This document shows positions 59,448 through 64,000 of a stretch of DNA of 64,000 nucleotides, piece after piece (position 1 is the stretch's first letter; each line of letters starts with the position of its first letter). Under the pieces are notes generated by a model, which did not search any database, had not been told where the DNA came from, and saw only the letters and a program-made list of their open reading frames with translations. Both the position numbers and the translations under genes were made by a program. The stretch comes from an uncultured Methanoregula sp. (GTDB lineage: Archaea; Halobacteriota; Methanomicrobia; Methanomicrobiales; Methanospirillaceae), in NCBI RefSeq assembly GCF_963677065.1, contig NZ_OY781872.1, forward strand, positions 1,545,419 to 1,609,418, in the 5' to 3' direction.

Positions 59448-59636
59448 ATTGTCACGACCTGGTATTTAGTCAAACGAAAAATTGGCGCCGATTGGGGATA
59501 TATTTTTTTAATTTTATGCGACTCAAAGAGACCGGGGTGGAATAGATGAATACTCTGGAAATGGACGATGGTACTGACTGAGAAACGGGTATAATTATTC
59601 GGGTTGTCCCGTTCACCGGGTTTCAGTTTCATCCGG

Positions 59637-60011
59637 TCAGAACGCGGTCCATCGTAGGCCGGCAGCGAAAGCCTCTTCGTATTCACTGCCGGAAAACCCG
59701 GGGTTCTTCTGAGATAGTTCCTGTACTGCCCGCAGGCGGGCTTCCGGAGTCGCGCCGAACCTGCCGGCCCTGAATGATTCTCCGATTTCATATGCTGTCT
59801 CGCTGAGATTCCCCACCCTTGCAATTGCTGCGCGGCATTCCTCCCGCGAGGCACCAGGCACCCGGTTCAGGACCCCAGCGAGGAATTCCCCGCTGCTCCA
59901 GGTTTCCCTGGGGATGGGAGACCGGCGGTCATGGAATGCGAGGGCAAATATCGCATCCGTTACCTGCCTGTTGCCGGAATCCGGTTGTTCTGTCATACCA
60001 TGGAACCTCAT
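59637..60011 (-). CDS. Small protein of unknown function, coupled to the gene at 60008
   Basis: 124 residues from ATG 60011 (ATG 59996 is an alternative), with ATGA overlap to the preceding gene. It is mostly helical, with SREECRAAIARVGNLSETAYE and SEYEEAFAAGLRWTAF. No domain is recognised. The coupling suggests it works with the membrane-anchored protein. Confidence 0.6.
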   Translation of the reverse strand: MRFHGMTEQPDSGNRQVTDAIFALAFHDRRSPIPRETWSSGEFLAGVLNRVPGASREECRAAIARVGNLSETAYEIGESFRAGRFGATPEARLRAVQELSQKNPGFSGSEYEEAFAAGLRWTAF

Positions 60012-60835
60012 GGTGACGGGAACGGGGCATTGGCCGTACCTGCCGTCCAGTCTCCGGGACGGGTCCAGTTGGCAGTCTTCATCTTTGCAAAATAGACCCG
60101 GACAACACCTTTCTGCTCCAGTTTACGCAGGCTTGGCAGTTCGTACTTATAAAAAACCCGGTTGGCCCGGGCCCCTTCAACAAAGCACCAGACATTTACC
60201 GGATTCCCCGTGGAATTCCTGATCAGCTCTGCCATGTCAGTATAGCGCTGCGAATACTGCCCCCAGATATCATCTGCCTGTGAGAGCGTCACGGTATAGG
60301 GATCCTGGTAGGGCCGGCCATAGATGATAACGGTGCCATTCGTGGACGCGGCGCGTTCGTACCAGTGCTCGTTATTCATGGTCACATAGGAGGGGTACTG
60401 GCCGGAAGTAGTGGCTCCTTCATCCCATATGGCCTTCTGGGGCAGGGGTGTTGATCCCGGGGGGATATCATTGATGGCATCCAGCAGGAACACGAGGCTC
60501 CCGTGATTTCCCCGTCCCGACCAGAAACCCATATTTACCTGCGTCCCGCTTGTGTTGAGAAGGGGTTCATACAAGACCGCCTCCCCGAACAACTGCCGTG
60601 TGAATGCAGGATCTGCCGTTTCCCTTAGTTTTTGGGCAGGATCGGTAAAGACCGGTGTGAATGGCGATACGGCAACATACGTTGTGGTAGATCCAGGTGG
60701 TATTGTTGCGGTTAACGATGGGTTTGACGATGCCAGCAGGATCGGGATGCTGGCGAGGATGAAAAGGATAAAAATCCCAAGGGCAATCGAGCGTAAGAGC
60801 TGACGGTTGCTATTCATCGGCGTGGACGGGTCCAT
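60008..60835 (-). CDS. Membrane-anchored extracytoplasmic protein, unknown
   Basis: 275 residues. An N-terminal TM helix (about 16-36: ALGIFILFILASIPILLA) precedes a globular domain with YEPLLNTSGTQVNMGFWSG, LVFLLDAINDIPPGS, WYERAASTNGTVIIYGRPY and NVWCFVEGARANRVFYKYE. The Trp/Tyr-rich face suggests binding of a ligand or of another surface protein. No family name can be given. Its stop overlaps the ATG of the small gene downstream. Confidence 0.65.
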   Translation of the reverse strand: MDPSTPMNSNRQLLRSIALGIFILFILASIPILLASSNPSLTATIPPGSTTTYVAVSPFTPVFTDPAQKLRETADPAFTRQLFGEAVLYEPLLNTSGTQVNMGFWSGRGNHGSLVFLLDAINDIPPGSTPLPQKAIWDEGATTSGQYPSYVTMNNEHWYERAASTNGTVIIYGRPYQDPYTVTLSQADDIWGQYSQRYTDMAELIRNSTGNPVNVWCFVEGARANRVFYKYELPSLRKLEQKGVVRVYFAKMKTANWTRPGDWTAGTANAPFPSP

Positions 60836-60949
60836 GAAGAGGTTTCCTGCACGATGCCGTATTATCTTTTTCTTTTCATCCGGCCGGGATCTTGTCCTGT
60901 TCCTGAAACAGATTAATTATCCTCAAGAGCACACCTTAATGGCATCAGG

Positions 60950-61024
60950 GGTCTGTGGCTTAGCCTGGACATAGCGCCGGGCTTCTAACCCGGATGTCGG
61001 GGGTTCGAATCCCCCCAGGCCCGT
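60950..61024 (+). tRNA. tRNA-Arg (anticodon TCT)
   Basis: A 75-base cloverleaf. Acceptor stem GGGTCTG/CAGGCCC (one T-G pair), D-stem GCTT with a weak fourth pair, anticodon stem CCGGG/CCCGG with loop CTTCTAA (anticodon TCT), variable ATGTC, T-stem GGGGG/CCCCC with TTCGAAT, and discriminator G at 61024. The 3' CCA is not encoded. It decodes AGA (and AGG by wobble). No intron is visible at the usual anticodon position. Confidence 0.95.
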
Positions 61025-61278
61025 TCTCTGTTTTTTATCCTTCCTCTTGGTGGAATGGATCTTTTCCTGTACCGGTATCCTGCGGCCGTAGATTTTTTCC
61101 GGTATCGGGATGCTATCCTGAGATGCCGGATCAGGATCCGCTTAAAAAATTCCGGCAGGATTTGGAATTTATCGTAAGGTCCCCTGCCCTGATTGACATG
61201 TGCCCTGCGATCAGGAACGCTTCGGCCAGGGAACAAAGAACCCGAACAACCGTGTAGCGTGAAAGGCGGGTAAAAGAG

Positions 61279-61291
61279 AACAATAAAAAAA
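61279..61291 (-). terminator. T-run terminator after nusA
   Basis: On the minus strand AATTTTTTTATTG follows the nusA stop. It is the likely end of the RNA polymerase transcript; no S12 gene follows. Confidence 0.5.
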
Positions 61292-61768
61292 TTACAGGTG
61301 GCTCTGCCCGTCGTCGGACTGGCCATCCATGGGTTTTTGCAGGATCTGGACATCCACGATGTTGTGCTGGCGCAGGGTCAGCTTCTTTGCCTTGAAGATG
61401 TTCTTGCCATCCTTGCCGATGGCGATCCCGCGGTCTTCGTCCCGCACTTCGACCGTTGCGGTCTGCGCATCGGGTTCGCCTTCGAACAGGATGGACGTGA
61501 CCTGGGCTGGCAGGAAGCAGTTCTTGATGAACTGTTCCACGTTGCTGTTGTATTCCACAACTTCGATCTTCTTGCCCATCACTTCTGAGGCTTTCTTGAT
61601 GGAGGCACCTTTCTTGCCGATAGCAAGGCCCATGTCCCCGGGGTTGATGACAAAGATGAGCCGGCCGTTGCGGTCATCGACCACGCAGTCGCGGCTTCCG
61701 GCGCCGGTCAGGCTCTCGAACTGGGAGATGAGGCGCATGCAGTCTTCAGTCAGTACCACTTCGCCCAT
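61292..61768 (-). CDS. nusA: NusA-like transcription factor
   Basis: 158 residues from ATG 61768; longer in-frame starts would lie inside rpl30e. It is the short archaeal form with two KH domains only. Their GxxG loops are GLAIGKKGASIKKA (about 48-61) and GIAIGKDGKNIFKA (about 114-127). It probably binds RNA near the elongating polymerase. The start MGEVVLTEDCMRLI matches the family. It is one base after rpl30e in an rpoA1-rpoA2-rpl30e-nusA series. Confidence 0.92.
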   Translation of the reverse strand: MGEVVLTEDCMRLISQFESLTGAGSRDCVVDDRNGRLIFVINPGDMGLAIGKKGASIKKASEVMGKKIEVVEYNSNVEQFIKNCFLPAQVTSILFEGEPDAQTATVEVRDEDRGIAIGKDGKNIFKAKKLTLRQHNIVDVQILQKPMDGQSDDGQSHL

Positions 61769-61769
61769 A

Positions 61770-62060
61770 TCATGCCCTCTTAAGGGAAAGAATATCTGAT
61801 TCGCCCGGGGTGACGATGGCAAGGGTGCTGACCATGAACGGTTTACCGCAGGCTTTGCCGAGTGCCACGCTGGAGCCCTCGAATGTGTGGATGAAGAGGT
61901 TTTCGTAGGCAGAAAGTTTGGATGTGAATGCTGCCGGGCAGTTACCTGCTATGACAACCATCTGGGCTTTGCCCTCTTTGATGCATTTCTCTGTGTTGTT
62001 CTGGCCAAGAATTACATTTCCTGTCTTGATAGCTCTTCTGAGTGAAGCATTAAAATCCAT
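61770..62060 (-). CDS. rpl30e: 50S ribosomal protein L30e
   Basis: 96 residues from ATG 62060, which has GAGGA at SD distance (TTG 62066 is also in frame). Family stretches are LRRAIKTGNVILGQNNTEKCI, VVIAGNCPAAF and SALGKACGKP-like VALGKACGKPF. It is a kink-turn RNA-binding protein of the L7Ae fold. Its place between rpoA2 and nusA is conserved in archaea. Confidence 0.93.
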   Translation of the reverse strand: MDFNASLRRAIKTGNVILGQNNTEKCIKEGKAQMVVIAGNCPAAFTSKLSAYENLFIHTFEGSSVALGKACGKPFMVSTLAIVTPGESDILSLKRA

Positions 62061-62091
62061 ATACAATTCCTCGTAGGTTTGCTAAAGTTGG

Positions 62092-63267
62092 TTAATTGTT
62101 GTGTTGTCTGACTGCGATCAGTTTCACATCGCCGGTTCCCAGCAGGATCGGCTGGCCGACGATGACATTCTCGGTAACACCGCTCAGTTCATCGACTTCA
62201 TTTGCAACAGCGGCATCGAGCAGGTGGTTGACGGTCACTTCGAATGCGGCACGGGAGAGAACGCTCTCCTTCTCGCCCGCAATCCCGTGACGGCCGATCT
62301 GCTTGACTTCGCCTTCCATGCACATCATGTCTGAGACGAGCATGAGGTGGCGGACATCCACAAGGATACCCTGTTCGTTCAGGGTTGAAACCGCTTCATG
62401 GATGATCGCGTTCCTCGCTGCCTCGACACCGAGCACTGATGCAATCTCACTGATGTTATTCGTGCGGGTCCGTGTGGTGTCCACACCAACGACATCAAAT
62501 ACGTCTTTAAGGTTGGAGCCTTCAGTATAAAGTATATACTCTCCGGTCTCTTTTCTGACGACGACCCGGAGGATGTCGTCAATGCCCTGCACGATCACGT
62601 TTCTGACGTGCTCTGCAAGCTGGAAGAGGTTCTGGTAACTCTCCTTGTCTTTGGGGGAGAAGATGATGGTCGCGTTGGCCTCGTCGATCTCGTGCTCGAA
62701 ATCCCGGTAATGGCGGCGGTCCCGGATCTTTTTCGGGCCCACTTCCATGATCTCGGCAGGGGTGATCTTGCGCTTGTCGCAGACTTTCGTGTTGAGGTGC
62801 ACGACAACCTGCATGTTCTCCATGTCGGTGGTGATGTCGCCGAACTCGTGGAGGGGGGCTGCCTCAATCTGCCAGGAGACTTCCCGGGCCTTGTCACGGT
62901 CATTGCCGTACTCGGCTTCGAGATAGACGGTCATCGTTGGCGTGCTGGGCTCTTTCCTTGCATCCATGATCTCGATGAGACGCGGGAGACCCAGGGTAAC
63001 GTTAATCTCAGCGACACCAGCGTAGTGGAAGGTACGCATCGTCATCTGCGTGCCGGGTTCACCGATGGACTGGGCAGCGATGACGCCGACCGCCTCGCAG
63101 GCCTCAATCCTCGTTGACTGGTATTCGTTCAGGACCCGTTCGAGGATCTGTTTGAACTGGGATTCCGTTATCTCCTTCTCTGCAAGGAACTGCCTCAGCT
63201 GGTCCTTGGTCTTCTGGGGAAGAGCAGCGGATTCGATCTTCTTGTCGTACTTTTCAGCAAGCGGCAT
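62092..63267 (-). CDS. rpoA2: DNA-directed RNA polymerase subunit A'' (Rpo1C)
   Basis: 391 residues from ATG 63267 ([12 protein letters not shown]). It is the C-terminal part of the largest subunit, split in archaea. The conserved [20 protein letters not shown] followed by [13 protein letters not shown], and [20 protein letters not shown] and [12 protein letters not shown] are characteristic. It contains the bridge/trigger loop region. One base separates it from rpoA1. Confidence 0.96.
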   Translation of the reverse strand: MPLAEKYDKKIESAALPQKTKDQLRQFLAEKEITESQFKQILERVLNEYQSTRIEACEAVGVIAAQSIGEPGTQMTMRTFHYAGVAEINVTLGLPRLIEIMDARKEPSTPTMTVYLEAEYGNDRDKAREVSWQIEAAPLHEFGDITTDMENMQVVVHLNTKVCDKRKITPAEIMEVGPKKIRDRRHYRDFEHEIDEANATIIFSPKDKESYQNLFQLAEHVRNVIVQGIDDILRVVVRKETGEYILYTEGSNLKDVFDVVGVDTTRTRTNNISEIASVLGVEAARNAIIHEAVSTLNEQGILVDVRHLMLVSDMMCMEGEVKQIGRHGIAGEKESVLSRAAFEVTVNHLLDAAVANEVDELSGVTENVIVGQPILLGTGDVKLIAVRQHNN

Positions 63268-63268
63268 C

Positions 63269-64000
63269 TCAGCACTCCTCCTTGAGGATACTTTCAACAA
63301 TGCCTTTGACATCCACCGGGTCGCCGAATGCGCTCTTGGTCGGGTCAGTCCCGTCCTCACCGTATTCGAACTGGATGATACGGCCACCGGTTGTCCTGAC
63401 CGTGCCGTCGTATGCAACCTTGAGGTCCTGGAGCGCGTTGATCATCCTTCTCTGGAGGTAACCGCTCTGGGATGTACGGACTGCAGTGTCGACGAGACCT
63501 TCACGGCCACCGATGGCGTGGAAGAAGAACTCGGTCGGGTTCAGGCCGCCTTTGTAGCTGTGCTGGATGAACCCGTGGGAGTCGGATCCACGGTCGCCCT
63601 TCTTGAAGTGCGGGAGGGTGCGGTCGTCGTAACCACGGACGATACGCTCACCACGGACGGACTGCTGGCCGATACAACCGGCCATCTGGGTCAGGTTCAG
63701 CATGGAACCACGGGCACCGGAGACTGCCATCAGCACTGCGCTGTTCCCGAGACCAAGGTGCCGGCCTGCAATCTGACCGGTCTGGTCACGGGCTTTACCC
63801 AGCACCTGCATGATCTGCATCTCGAGGGTTTCCTCGATGGTCCGGCCGGGCATGGGTTCGAGCTGGCCGTCCTCGTAGATCTTGATACGGCGGTCGACAT
63901 CGAGGGCTGCGTTCTTCAAAACCTCGTCGATCTGGCCGTACTCGGTCTTGGAGAGGTCTTCGTCATCGATACCGAACGAGAAACCGTCGATCATGATACC
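63269..64000 (-). CDS. rpoA1: DNA-directed RNA polymerase subunit A' (Rpo1N), 3' part
   Basis: The gene runs off the right edge; 243 codons of its end are present. Conserved residues include [59 protein letters not shown] and [19 protein letters not shown], the bridge helix region of Rpo1. The end ILKEEC lies one base before rpoA2. The missing N-terminal part and rpoB would lie to the right. Confidence 0.96.
   Translation of the reverse strand, partial: GIMIDGFSFGIDDEDLSKTEYGQIDEVLKNAALDVDRRIKIYEDGQLEPMPGRTIEETLEMQIMQVLGKARDQTGQIAGRHLGLGNSAVLMAVSGARGSMLNLTQMAGCIGQQSVRGERIVRGYDDRTLPHFKKGDRGSDSHGFIQHSYKGGLNPTEFFFHAIGGREGLVDTAVRTSQSGYLQRRMINALQDLKVAYDGTVRTTGGRIIQFEYGEDGTDPTKSAFGDPVDVKGIVESILKEEC

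Noticed and set aside
60950..61300. Integrated element at the tRNA-Arg gene
   Set aside because: No integrase gene and no duplicate of the tRNA 3' end was found in the following bases.

Overview
The window comes from a methanogenic archaeon, most likely of the Methanomicrobiales and close to Methanoregula; the rank is inferred from gene content, not from a search. The evidence is an archaeal split RNA polymerase (rpoA1/rpoA2) followed by L30e and NusA, an archaeal-type LeuRS, a CbiMNQO metal importer, and genes for coenzyme M synthesis by the cysteate route. Most of the DNA is GC-rich with short gene gaps and many ATGA stop/start overlaps. About 39.25-40.67 kb is strikingly AT-rich, and 34.3-37.2 kb is mildly so.

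Layout. 0-7.6 kb: end of an XRE regulator, a secreted S41 peptidase, a sensor protein with a degenerate kinase half, and cbiMNQO. 7.7-15.4 kb: an aminotransferase and a six-gene minus-strand operon (ABC ATPase, P-loop GTPase, Fe-S protein, DUF39-ferredoxin protein, cysteate synthase, ComDE), read divergently from an HTH regulator. With the aminotransferase, this can account for coenzyme M synthesis from phosphoserine. 15.5-25.7 kb: a sulfur-handling region with MoaE/MoaD/MoeB, IscU/IscS and a divergent HTH regulator with paired palindromic operators, LarE, FdhD, a TtuA/NcsA thiolase with its own ubiquitin-like carrier, NadA (an Fe-S enzyme), ThiN and a PurM-like protein.

25.8-37.3 kb: envelope and transport genes, including a lipoprotein, an NCS2 permease, a Cys-rich repeat protein, a TMEM175-like protein, an MFS exporter, a Cache-like protein, a secreted protein and a frameshifted kelch-like protein. 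37.3-40.8 kb: the accessory region. It holds G-run/C-run palindromes, two copies of a dispersed repeat of about 214 bp flanking a MazF-type toxin-antitoxin pair and a NIPSNAP gene, and an AT-rich island with an Arf/SR-beta-like membrane GTPase and a membrane partner.

40.8-64 kb: a PINc-ATPase-KH protein, leuS, a 1297-residue surface protein in which a 14-blade LVIVD propeller appears to be inserted in an IPT/TIG domain, an ion channel with an altered selectivity filter, a YkgJ protein, beta carbonic anhydrase, further propeller, zinc-ribbon and PEGA proteins, PAC2, DUF473, tRNA-Arg(TCT), and nusA-rpl30e-rpoA2-rpoA1 running off the right edge.

The strongest candidates for undescribed biology are the ATPase/GTPase/Fe-S module of the coenzyme M operon, the AT-rich Arf-like GTPase pair, and the regulator-palindrome system at iscSU. 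All functional statements rest on reading motifs and context by eye; no database search was run.
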